Assembly (NCBI GenBank): GCA_963281155.1
Contig: CAUJLY010000005.1
Span: forward strand, 1,550,001 to 1,614,000
Source: Rhabditophanes sp. KR3021
Lineage: Eukaryota > Nematoda > Chromadorea > Rhabditida > Alloionematidae
DNA length: 64,000 bases
Direction: 5' to 3'
Below the pieces are notes generated by a model. The model had not been told where the DNA came from. It made no database searches and was given only the letters and a program-made list of their open reading frames with translations. Positions 24,300 to 34,599 of the stretch are shown here, piece after piece. The translations under genes and the position numbers were made by a program. Within the stretch, counting starts at the first letter, position 1. The number at the start of each line of letters is the position of its first letter.

Positions 24300-25142
24300 T
24301 TATTGATCCCGCTTTCTTTTGAGGGAGTTTACCGGTTGCTTGGGTGATTCAGCTCTTTTGGTTGAATCATATATAATTGGTTTCCCAACAAGTACACGCT
24401 GATGAAGTCTTTTTTGAAGTAAGAAAAGTTCCTCAGCAAAGGCAAGTCTAAACATGGCCGTAAGTTTTGGGACGATCGGCCACTGATACCATTTGATTTG
24501 CATGAAGTCAGCAGCAATACCTGTGTTAGGTGAATGTGTTGTTGCATCTTCTAAACTATCCAAATAAGCAGGAAGACAGGGAATCTTGGGGTACCTAGCG
24601 GAAAAATGCGTTAGCAGCACATTCTTAGCCTTCATCTGTTCTCCGGCAGTGACAGCTTGTTTCATCGTGGAATGCTTCTTCTTGTAAGCTTCTTTTTCAA
24701 ATGAGTCTTCGAAAGTAGCTTCATGGACCAAGAAGTCAGCTCCCATTCCAGCATTGACGAGTGTTTCACAAGGCATAGTATCGCCACTGAAAACGAATCT
24801 TTTTCCACTCATATCTTGAAAGACGTATCCGTTTGCTGCTCCCATATGCTTAACTGCGACAGACTTGGCTGATTTGAGGTTCCAATCTTGAGGATTGTAC
24901 AAAGTCGGGTCCATCAAAGAAGTTGTTTCGACGACAAGAGGCGGCCTGGCATTTGGAGAAGATCCGGCAGGAACAAAATAGATTTGGACGAAGTTGATTA
25001 GATCCTTAATCTTGAACATTGAGTTGTGGTAGTTATCAATGAATCTTTCAATATTGCGGTTCCCAACAATTGACATAGCTTTGTATGCAATTCCCAGCAC
25101 ATCAAAAGCTTTTTCCTTTCCAAGATCAATCCAAAAAGACCA
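24300..25142 (-). CDS. hoe-1: C-terminal half of a long-form tRNase Z (ELAC2 type), 5'-truncated
   Basis: An uninterrupted frame runs from a stop at 25143-25145 to 24300; the first ATG is at 25076 (258 aa). The metallo-beta-lactamase C-terminal part of ELAC2 is well kept: the His in VAVKHMGAANGYVF, FSGDTMPCETLVNAG, FLVHEATFED, KKKHSTMKQAV and NVLLTHFSARYPK, ending in a basic, NLS-like tail (KRKRDQ). ELAC2 removes 3' trailers from nuclear and mitochondrial pre-tRNAs. The required HxHxDH motif and everything N-terminal to it are absent: I find no coding exon between here and 26300, and a 5S rRNA gene lies about 400 bp upstream. Either this is a partial duplicate or inactive half-protein, or the 5' exons lie elsewhere or were lost in assembly. 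The intact frame argues against long neglect. Confidence 0.75.
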   Translation of the reverse strand, partial: WSFWIDLGKEKAFDVLGIAYKAMSIVGNRNIERFIDNYHNSMFKIKDLINFVQIYFVPAGSSPNARPPLVVETTSLMDPTLYNPQDWNLKSAKSVAVKHMGAANGYVFQDMSGKRFVFSGDTMPCETLVNAGMGADFLVHEATFEDSFEKEAYKKKHSTMKQAVTAGEQMKAKNVLLTHFSARYPKIPCLPAYLDSLEDATTHSPNTGIAADFMQIKWYQWPIVPKLTAMFRLAFAEELFLLQKRLHQRVLVGKPIIYDSTKRAESPKQPVNSLKRKRDQ

Positions 25143-25145
25143 TTA

Positions 25146-26300
25146 ATATGAATTTGTAAATTATAAAAGTATGTTTGATATCTTTACTTTAACATAGTAG
25201 TTGCGGAAAAATGATTGTACGTCATCGTTGTTTTAAAATGAGCAACCAAACCCACTTTAAATTATAGATGCACATGCTTTAAATAAAACTTTTTTTGATG
25301 CACGTTCGGTTTAAAACACCTCAAAAAGGTTAGTAGCATTAAAGATTAAAACAATCTTAAGTAGCTAAATTTTGGATTGAAACAATTAAAATGTTTCTCA
25401 TTTAAAAATTAAATGTGTTTAAGCACACACCAAGTAAATGGTATGTACATATAGATAAATTAATATTTAGTTGGTGGCAACCCATCGGAGCTGGTGTACG
25501 AAAAAGTCACGCAACTTTAAATAATTTTAGTTTATAGGTAACTTCGCTTACGCTCATATCATGTTGAAAGCACCTCATCCCGTTCGATCTGAGAAGTGAA
25601 TCAACTTCGAGCTACCTTAGTACTTGGATCGGAGACGTCCTGGGAATCCGTAGTGGTGTAAGCTTTTTTGGTTCAGTCAAATTAAGATTATTTTTATAAC
25701 ATAAATTTGTTTACAATAAAGTTGGTAGCTTCAAAAGGCAACAAAGATAAATTGTGGTGCAAATATTATGTTAGCTCGCATTATACTATGCGTTCTTATA
25801 AGAGCCACTAATAACTAAACTAATGCGGTCGAAAAAACCAAGTTTAGGATTATTATAGACTGTCATAACATAACTTATATTTTTCAAGAAATGGAAATAT
25901 TTAAAAGGTTTCTCAGTGTTCGATCTTGATATCAGCCAAAGTACATTCCCTCGATATTAAGACGATAAGTGTGGTGACCATGCATGTAACGCATAAACAT
26001 ATATTACTTAATAAAGATCTTACATAATTTGTGTGATTTAAAAATTGTCACTTTTGAATTTTAGTCTATTTAGAAAGTTTAATATAAATAAGATTAAATA
26101 AAATTATATCCATTAAAAAGTGCATGCAAAAATGTAGATTGGACTTCTTTGGAAATAATATGTAAAGCTCACAAAAACAAAATCATAGACAGAATCAAAT
26201 TTAAGATACGGTTAATTTATTTATTAATGTGAATGCATTACTTAAAATTAAAAAGATAAAAATCTAACCAGAAATTAATGAATACAAGTATGTATAAACT
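25146..26300. other. Intergenic, holds a 5S rRNA gene
   Basis: Between the tRNase Z fragment and the coiled-coil gene. Apart from the 5S gene at 25546-25664 I see no supported coding exon on either strand. I looked here for the spliced-leader RNA gene that accompanies 5S in some nematodes and did not find the conserved leader sequence. Confidence 0.5.
25546..25664 (+). rRNA. rrn-5: 5S ribosomal RNA
   Basis: A 119-nt segment that follows the metazoan 5S sequence closely: it begins GCTTACG, has the internal TACTTGGATCGGAGACG and CCTGGGAATCC blocks, and ends GTGTAAGCTT, so the first and last bases pair to form helix I. A run of Ts follows directly, the RNA polymerase III terminator. It is a single copy here, not a tandem array, although 5S genes usually occur in clusters. 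It may be a dispersed functional gene or a copy that has drifted; the paired ends and terminator favour function. Confidence 0.92.
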
Positions 26301-26306
26301 GAAGAA

Positions 26307-27238
26307 TTAATTATCCATTCCAAGGAAATAAGTAACGGTGGCATCGGCGTTTTTAAAGAGCTTAAGATAGACTTTCATGACTTCCTCTTCGGAAAATGTG
26401 TGGTTGGTGACGTCCATGATTCTGTTGAGATTGCTGTTATCGGTCATCCAGTTGAATTCGACAGGGAAAGTTTCACTGTAGTTGTTTTTAGGAGCGCTTG
26501 GCTTGGAAACTGGGTTTGATTCTTTTGCAATGTTTGCCATAGTTTTACCAACAGTGATTTGCTTATTTGACTTGTGATGAGGATCCGTAGACTTATGAGT
26601 AATATTAGGTTGATTTTGAATAACATGACTAAGAACTTTTGTAACAGCTGGATAAACCCTTTGAGTGGCAATTTTCGGGACTGGAGAAATATTTTGAGAA
26701 GCCTTCATAAGTTGATTAATACGAGTATCTTGCATTTGAATAGTTTTATTAAGCTCAGCAATTTGTTCACCTAATCCTTCAATACTAGCTTCTTTAGAAC
26801 TTCTGATATAAATCTGTTGAGCCTTTAGCTCGTGAATCTCATTTTCTTTTAGCCTCAACTTTTTAATCAAACTTAGCTTTTGGTTGTCAGACTCTTCAAG
26901 ATTTGTCTTTAAATCAGCCACAGATAATTCCACTTCAGTGAGTTCTTTTGCCTTTGTCTCATTTTCGTTAGTAAGTGCTTTAAGTAGGTCATCCTGAAGA
27001 AGCATTTTCCGCTTTAAAGCAATGTCTTCGTTTACCATTAGCTTGAACATACCAATTTCCTCTATTTTTTCATTCAAATCAGCATAAAGCTTTGATAAAG
27101 TATGCTTCAATGACACATTTTCTTTACTGAGTTTTTCAAAATCATCAAACTTGATTGTCTTTCGGATGACACCCTACAAATTTAACGCTTAAGATTAATT
27201 AACTTTAAACGTACCTTGTTATTAGATACGTTATTCAT
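26307..27238 (-). CDS. Coiled-coil protein, unrecognised
   Basis: Two exons, 27238-27215 and 27173-26307, with a 41-bp phase-0 intron (296 aa). The N-terminal half is a long heptad-rich coiled coil with alternating charges (LKTNLEESDNQKLSLIKK, LKAQQIYIRSSKE, EQIAELNKTIQMQDTRI). The second half is a Ser/Pro/Asn-rich linker followed by a short conserved-looking C-terminus (FNWMTDNSNLNRIMDV, EEEVMKVYLKLFKNADAT, ending YFLGMDN). No enzymatic or DNA-binding motif is visible. The shape suggests a structural, cytoskeletal or spindle-associated role, but this is inference. The first exon codes only eight residues. Confidence 0.7.
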
Positions 27239-27239
27239 C

Positions 27240-28020
27240 TTTACAAAGTATAAAGTCCTTAAGTGGCCTAGAAAATCTATGATTAAAAGGAATTGGATAT
27301 ATGTCACCAAAAAGATAATAAAATTAAACGCGCCAAAATGTGATAACGATGATAACTTTTGTTTGATTAAGTTTAATTAAGTGCACAACTTCTATTACGT
27401 CTTAAAACGAAATTCTTCTCTCGTGGGAGAATCATTAAGGTACCCTTACAATAGTGAAAAAATTCATGTCGATAGCCAGATTTATTCCTAACGTCAAATT
27501 AGTGGCATCCAAACTATCAACAGCTAACCTTTTGTGAAAGAATATAGGTATTTGAGATATGAAGATTATTACGGTCAGCAGTTTTTCTAATCATATCGTT
27601 TAAAGAAATATTTGATAAGGAAAAGAATACATTTGTTTAATGATTGGCATATCATTTATTACAGATGAACATTATAATTGTCTCTATGATATTAAATTCA
27701 TCTCAACACAATGAAATGACTTAGTCAGCGATATCTAAGGCCCTGTTTCAATTGTTTACTCCATTTTTGTTCGAATTAATTTACTCTTAAAAATGAAAAA
27801 TATCAGAAATAAAAACATTATCTTTTATTTTTTACTTGTTTCGAATGACGATGGTCATAGTTTATGTATCCAACAGAAGTCGACAAAATATCCGCACATT
27901 AATTTATAAAAAGTGAAATTAACATTAAGCCTACTTATAAGTAATTAATAATACAAATATTTGACAAAATTTATTATGCTCCACAAATAATTTGTACACA
28001 TTAAAAAACGACTACAACAC
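27240..28020. other. Intergenic, no gene seen
   Basis: About 0.8 kb upstream of the coiled-coil gene and downstream of KLHDC3, on the same strand. No supported exon or RNA. It would hold the coiled-coil gene promoter. Confidence 0.5.
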
Positions 28021-28022
28021 CC

Positions 28023-29311
28023 TTAACCCTTAATTCCAATTCTACTTTGTGTTTGCTGAACACCGATAGAAGGAATCATAATTTGAATTTGAGCCATTAA
28101 ATCCTTTGAAATAAAGGGAAAGAAATTTTGAATTTGAGTAGATTCGATTAAGCGTTTTATGGCAATTGTCTTGAGGCTGGGACCAAAGTCAAGGACATGT
28201 AGATCAGATAAGTTGCAGAGTGCTTTTTTGGGTTCCTCGTAAGAAGTAGAAGTAGTTCCTCCGAATAGGTAAACTTTGTCACCTACCATTATTGTACATT
28301 GCCTTCTTCGAACAGACGGACAAACTCCAATTGGACTAATTTCTTTCCAAGTCATCAAAACCGGATCATAGGCATGTATATCATTATAATGAATATTGTA
28401 CTCTGAATTAAATCCTCCGAATATATACATAATGTTATTGTAACTAAAGGCAGAATGAGACCTTCTTCCGCTTGGCCCATTTCTACCCGAATATACTACT
28501 GTCCATTCAGCTGTCCTTAGGTTTAGGATATGAACATTGTTAAAGTACAAATCCTTGCCACTATGGAAAAGACCCATCGCATCACTTCTACCACCCCACA
28601 CAAACATTTCATCACCCAAAATAACGGACGTATGAAAGTCCCTATGCGTTGGTTTGCTACCATTAGTAATCTGTAGTTCCGACCAGACACATGTTTTAAA
28701 ATCAAAAATAAAAACATCTTGAGAGAAAAGTTGATGTAACTCCTCGAAGCCTCCAAATACAACCATTTTATCATCCCATACAACAGCAGTGTGACCGTCT
28801 CTGGCCGGGGGACATCTTCCAGAAACTCGAATTACCTTCCATTCATTATTGGCAGGATCATATTCATGTAACACATCTGATGAAAGCATCACATCATTTC
28901 TCCCACCCCATAAGTAGATTTTATCTTTGTATTCAACAACTGTGTGGCCGTATCTATTGAATGGAACTGGATATTGTTGGGTTGAGTTTAGGAAAGATGA
29001 GGTTGAATAAATTTGAGAACGATCATTTAAGAGGTTGGCGTCTTCGCACATTACGTAATAACCTTGTTTATTGTCGAAATGCTCGTACCTCCTGTTTTCT
29101 ATTTTATACCATGCAGATGATTCTAAATGAATTCGTAAATTTATTTACACTTAAATTACTTACCAATATCCAAGGCATGAATGTCAATAGTATCATTTTT
29201 GCCATAATGCTCATTCTGATCATACCCGCCAAAAGAGTAAATAATTCCATTGACGGCGACAGCTGCATGATTTACACGTTTGGGGCTTCCTTGATTGTGT
29301 ATAGTCCACAT
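28023..29311 (-). CDS. klhdc-3: Kelch-repeat protein, KLHDC3 family
   Basis: Two exons, 29311-29164 and 29122-28023, with a 41-bp phase-1 intron (415 aa). It is built of kelch repeats forming a beta-propeller: RVNHAAVAVNGIIYSFGGY, NRYGHTVVEYKDKIYLWGG, ARDGHTAVVWDDKMVVFGG, HRDFHTSVILGDEMFVWGG, GRRSHSAFSYNNIMYIFGG and VRRRQCTIMVGDKVYLFGG. The order and the end segment (SDLHVLDFGPSLKTIAIKRL) match KLHDC3/Peas, a substrate receptor of cullin-2 ligases that recognises C-terminal degrons in vertebrates. The short elongin-binding C-terminus is diverged here. An E-box (CACGTG) lies at 29442-29447, about 130 bp before the start. Confidence 0.93.
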
Positions 29312-29319
29312 TTTATTAA

Positions 29320-31705
29320 TTATTAAAGAATTCAAATACGACCTAAAATAAATTACGAATCAAACAAAAATCAAATCAAAGTCAAACGTTGGTAAGGTAT
29401 CTTGGGAAAGGTTAAATTAAAAAGCAATTGTGTCTGTCAGTCACGTGTGACTTTTTTGCTTTATTAAGCAAAGCAACATCAAAAAAGAAAAAGTGTGGTA
29501 GTTGTAAAATTTGAAAAATGTCAAAATATAACGATACCATCATCTTTCGCTATACAATAATTATATAAGTCACCAAACTAAAAATTATACAAATAATTAA
29601 TCTTCACCCTTCATTCTTATTTATATATAGAACATTCTATGCTATCAAGCAATTTAGTTAAAAAACGATGAATATTGTCTTATCAAGAAATCTTCACTTT
29701 CATGTCCGCCTATTTATATGATAGGTAAAAGATTATTTAATTGAGAATATATTAAAAAATTGTTGATGATTGTGTGTCAGTTTCATAATAATTATTAGCA
29801 TCTAAAAGATGGCTGATAACAAATTGTGAACATGTAAAGTAAATACATTTTATAAATGATACGTGTGCCTGCTACTTGATCACTTCTTTTATGATCGAGA
29901 TATTTTTATTTGTGTGATAGGGCTGCAGCTGTATAAATTAAATGAGTTGAGAAGCAATTTTTAAATGGAAAACAATATATGTGATACATACGCAACATCA
30001 TTTAGACATTTATATTCTTCGAATCAAGAGCTAAGACATGATAAGAGAGTTATTTTGTTAGTAGGAGGTTATTATGATAGCTTCCCAGCAAATAATATAG
30101 ATTGTGAAACAAATAAATAAATATTTTATCTACAACCAACAGATCATAGAAAATATGAACGATAGTAAAAAATATTAAATTGAGGCATAATCTAGCACAG
30201 AATAAAACTTGAACCCACGAAAGCAAGACAACTCAAGGTAATAACAAAATCAACGTCATATCTTCTCAAATATATGCAAATAACACACAACATCTATAGA
30301 TTTCCTTACAATTTTAGCCAAGGTTCTTTAAACCTTTATTAACATCTACATAAATATGTTAGCCATCACCCAAGGCCATCTCCACTATATAGCATCGCCA
30401 AGTAAAGTTGTAGAATATTAGGCAAATCCACTACTCTTCGAAACCATATAAAGAAATATTTGTCACCTGTTGTAGACACCATGTTATATTAGCTTTGAAC
30501 AAGCTTAATAGTTATTTACCTCCTTATCTTGCAAATAAATCAGATACAGATAAGACTTTTTACAATTAAATGAAACTTTCTCACTATACTCTTATCCAAA
30601 TAGGTGAGATTTACAAGAGATAACAAGCAATACAAAAAGTTGCCTTCATTTGGAATTGTATTTTGTTAAATTACATGATTTTTGGGGGAGAAATGGTTGT
30701 GTTACGAGAAACAAACTAGTCTATATCTATTTGTTGCTTCTGAGGAAACTACATAATCAACAAAAAATGATAGCTAACGGGAGATGGTTTTTCCTGATAT
30801 GGATGCAATAATGATATTTAGCTAAAAAGATATAAGTAGTTTGATTTGGGCACGCAAATTTATATCGTCACATAAATGCTAAATTGATTTGGGCTTATAC
30901 CAATGTAATTGTTTTAATAAACGTCTGCCATTTAAAAAGAAAAGGTAGTAGAGGGATTTGAAAGTATAATTTGATTATATCTTATACTACATCATTTAAT
31001 AGTAGCTTTCCACTACCACCAATGTATGACCTTACTAAGTAGGCTTGTTGTCATATATCAAGCTTCCAAACTACACAAAACAAGTTAAATCTACTATCAA
31101 TGGGCACTGTTGCTCATACCTTCAAAAACATCCTTCATAATTTGATCGAAGGAGTACTTTTTTAAACGGAAAGCTCATTTATCCATCTCAATACATGAAA
31201 TGTAGTATAAATAAGTTACAATTCTACTTATTATTGCGCAACTCTACTACAAACATAGTTGATTCAGTTACCTTAAAATTGAACCTGTTTCTAATGATAG
31301 TCTGTTGATTAATAATCACACATGTGGTTTTCAAAGCTCTGTAGAAAGTATTCCACTTTCTTTAAACAATTTGTTTTTTAAGTTCCTGACCAAGCTACGA
31401 AATTTATTTTCAAAACAAGTGCTGGTTGTTATTGTGGATAAGTAGTACAATATTAATGTTTAGATCAAAAATATTGCTTGTAACCGTTTTAGGTTTTTCA
31501 ATTTTGTAAGTTAAAAGGGAGATGATTTGATTAAACATTTCTTTTTTTGTACTTTGGGCTGATAAATAATTCTTTATTTTATTACACTCTGGAGTGAGTG
31601 CTAAACAAATGGAAAGGGATCATTCATTTTTTGATTTAAAAAATAAGTTGTACATTGAAAGATATATTATGATTAAGAAGCTTTTATGGTTGCTGATTAG
31701 GAACT
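29320..31705. other. Intergenic, no gene seen
   Basis: About 2.4 kb between the start of KLHDC3 and the end of the RING gene. I see no exon or RNA that I can support. The part next to KLHDC3 (29320-29500) is its likely promoter and contains CACGTG. Confidence 0.5.
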
Positions 31706-31712
31706 TTTGAAA

Positions 31713-33139
31713 TCACCCTAAATAGACATTGACTTTTCCCGTGAGAGTCTTCCTACAGGTCGGGCACTCAGTGATGTCGCGGGCACATGACTCGCAGCAC
31801 AGCAGATGCCAGCAAGGCATGAAGACGACAGAAGGTTTGTTGTCACAGCAACACAAACAAACAATCATACTGTTAACTTCTCTCTGCAATCTTTCGTTTT
31901 CTGCCTTTACGTCATTTAATTCACCTTCAAAGACTGCAAAATTTTGGTTAAAGTCGTTTAAATGTTTGTTCCGGCTTTCTAATTGCTTAATCTTAATAGA
32001 TAAAAAATTATTAGGTCATAAGAAGGAATCGTCGCACTAACCTTTTCATTGCTTTTGTTAACCTGTGTAGTCAGTTCTCTAATCTTGGTGGATTCTATTA
32101 TAAAACCTTCTTTTTCCTTGATAAGTTGTTCGTTAACCTGAACATATCTTGTTGTTAATTAAAAAAAGGCAGTCACACTTACTTTTTTAAGTTGGCTAAT
32201 TTGTTTATCAGTTTCTATCTTGTGGGTTAATTTTTCTTGTTGCAAAGTATGAAACTGTGATATCTAATCAAATAATGGGATTAATAATACATAGTCATGT
32301 GACTTTTATAATCTTACCCATCCTTCAATACTTTTATTGGCACAGACTAATCTATTGGAAATGGTTTTGCTGTCTTCTACATCTTTTCGGAGATTAATTA
32401 TAGTTGATTCTCGTTCCTTCAAATCTCTTTCAACTTTCTCACGCTCACTTTTTTCTTTCCGTAGTTTTTCTTTAAGCAAATCAACAGTTGCTTTACAATT
32501 TTCTAGATAAGACTTTTTGTCCTGTTCGATGTGATCTAAGATGACTGATATGTCGTTTCCACTTCCTTGTAAGGGTTGAGACATTTTTGAAAAAGTTGAG
32601 GATGATTGTAACAAAGCGGGGTAATTGTGTAAAGATTGCGTCATGGCTGCATCGTTAAAGCTTGATGATCTTCCCACTAAGATACGGGTGGGGTTGGAAA
32701 TGATGTCAGAAACTGTTCCTCTGCCATACCTATAGGGTGAGGAAGTCCTTCCTGGAGTAACTGAACCCGAAAAAGACCTAGACATGACCATTCCACCCGA
32801 CCCATCTCGTGACGTCCTTAATGGTCTTGAATCATACTTTCTCCTACCATTATTACTACCACCCTCAACAACCAATTTCCCCCCACCACACATACTCAAA
32901 TGAATTAACTTCTCAACCAAAGCAGATGTTGATTCAAATGGTGTTAATGCCTAAAAATATCAAACAAACTTAATAATCTTATCATAATTTTAATATTTAA
33001 TCAAATAAACAAATAAAAAACATACATTACTATTTTGACTGTTGCTTTTGATTGCTTCTAAGATTAAATCATCAGCATAGCCCATTTCACGAGCTTGGCG
33101 AAGCTGGTCTGCTACTTCTGGACCACCTTCAAGTGACAT
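31713..33139 (-). CDS. UBA-like, coiled-coil and IAP-type RING protein
   Basis: Five exons: 33139-33026, 32950-32318, 32263-32183, 32137-32042 and 31991-31713, all in phase 0 (400 aa). The N-terminus (ADQLRQAREMGYADDLILEAI ending near LVEKLIHLS) resembles the UBA domain of IAPs. A Ser/Arg/Gly-rich linker, then a long coiled coil (about residues 140-330), lead to a C-terminal C3HC4 RING: CxxC, PCWHLLCCESC and CPTCR spaced as in IAPs, with the hydrophobic tail KVNVYLG that in IAP/CARP RINGs mediates dimerisation and E2 activation. No BIR domain is present. It is most likely an E3 ubiquitin ligase. The family is not certain. The unrecognised gene upstream ends 98 bp before this start, operon-like. 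Confidence 0.8.
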
Positions 33140-33237
33140 TTTTTTGCTCCAATGTAAAGGAATTGCTGGAATGGTTCATTTTATTTAGTGACACATCGAA
33201 TTGAAGTTAAGCTACCATGAAGGTAGTCAACTGCTTT

Positions 33238-34585
33238 TTATTCAAACTTACATCTTTTTCCATAATCTTCTTCCATTTCTTTAATACCTCCACTAGTGGA
33301 TGTTGATGATTCCGAATTTACTGAAGACACTGAAGACGCCAGACAATTTTCTTCCTCTTGTTCGAAAGCTCCTTTTCTATATCTATGTAATGAATTAATA
33401 TTGTTGTTGTTATTGTGAGAAATACAAAATAAAGGATTCTTTTCTTTTTGAAGAGCTGATTTAGATTTCCAAGCAGCAATCTGGATAGGTTCAGTTTTTT
33501 TAGAGCTTACAATTTCTTTCAAGTCAATTTCACATAAATGGGAAGATTCGGCACAATTTTTTACGCTGCAATTTCCTACTAAATATGCCATTTTGTCAAA
33601 GACACGGAAATGAACATCGTGACAGGGGTAATGATGAGACAGAAAAAAGTCTACCTTGGTCCATTCCAATGAATTCAAATTAAGTGTCCATAACATTGGA
33701 ACCTCCTTGTGTTGGTCTATTCTTTGGCAGCAATAAACTAATAAGAAATTTTTAAATGTTAGCATTCGTCGGTTAAAAATATTCTTATGGGGAGCAGTTT
33801 CTTCATTTTCGGCATTTGCTGATCTAGTTAGGAGGAGGGATGCTTTGAAGGTTGCTTGGTGGTTTCGGTAGGTTTCGGATGTTATTGGAACATATAGTAG
33901 TTTTGTTGACATATGAATGAAAAAGTAGAGGCAATTGTTTGAGATGAAGGGGTCGCAACAGATGACTAGAACCAATTAACTGATTAATTACTTTTTTTAT
34001 TTACATACCTTCTCCACCTTCACATCTAAATTCAGGAATAATAATATGTAGTGTATTGACTTTAGTTTCAAAAAATTCACCAATATGAAATAAATTAATG
34101 CGGTCCAATGTTTTTCCCTGTTTAACAGGAAAATCCACAAGAACGGGACCGACGTCATCGTAGGTAATAGCGCATTTTCTGCCTTTTAAGGGGCAAGTTA
34201 TGCCTGTGTCGATTTCTTCGTCATTCCCGATGAGGACGGTATTTTCTTTAAGGTTTAGATGACCACTGATTATGTATAGATGGTTATTACGGAATGCTTG
34301 TATTACAAGGACGAGAGTGCCGTCTTTTAAGTAGAATAAATCGAAGATCTTTAAACATAACAATTAATTTAATTTAATTTAACCTACCGAAAAATCATTG
34401 TCTTCCGAGTTAAAGTCTCCAACAATTTTCAAAACCCTATTCTGACTAGTATCATCCAAATGGAAGTAAAAGAGCGTGTTGGTAGAATTTTTGAGTATCA
34501 AATACTCCGGTTTGGTAGTAGGGTGAATGGCAAAATTTGAGAATGAATTTTGAGAATACGAAAAAGACTGAACATCTCGAATCAT
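33238..34585 (-). CDS. Unrecognised protein, possibly beta-propeller
   Basis: Three exons: 34585-34388, 34348-34009 and 33965-33238 (1266 nt, 421 aa), with introns of 39 and 43 bp whose phases agree. The chain is rich in short beta-like segments (PEYLILKNSTNTLFYFHL, GTLVLVIQAFRNNHLYIISG, MLTFKNFLLVYCCQ, MLWTLNLNSLEWTKV), some kelch-like in rhythm, so a propeller is possible. There is a five-Asn run and an acidic/Ser-rich C-terminus. No catalytic motif recognised. A 3' splice site (GTTTTAG) ends 6 bp before the ATG. It is the upstream member of a tight same-strand pair with the RING gene, which hints at co-expression but not at function. Confidence 0.7.
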
Positions 34586-34599
34586 CTTTTGTCTAAAAC

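Noticed and set aside
25470..25545. Possible spliced-leader RNA gene just before the 5S gene
   Set aside because: No match to the conserved SL1 leader and no clear Sm site in the right place on either strand.
25925..25985. On the minus strand, TTTGGCTGATATCAAG resembles the start of U2 snRNA
   Set aside because: The branch-point pairing segment and the expected 5' end are not there; the match is too short and the rest does not follow U2.
31729..32040. Plus-strand frame of 103 codons
   Set aside because: It is the opposite strand of the RING and coiled-coil exons.
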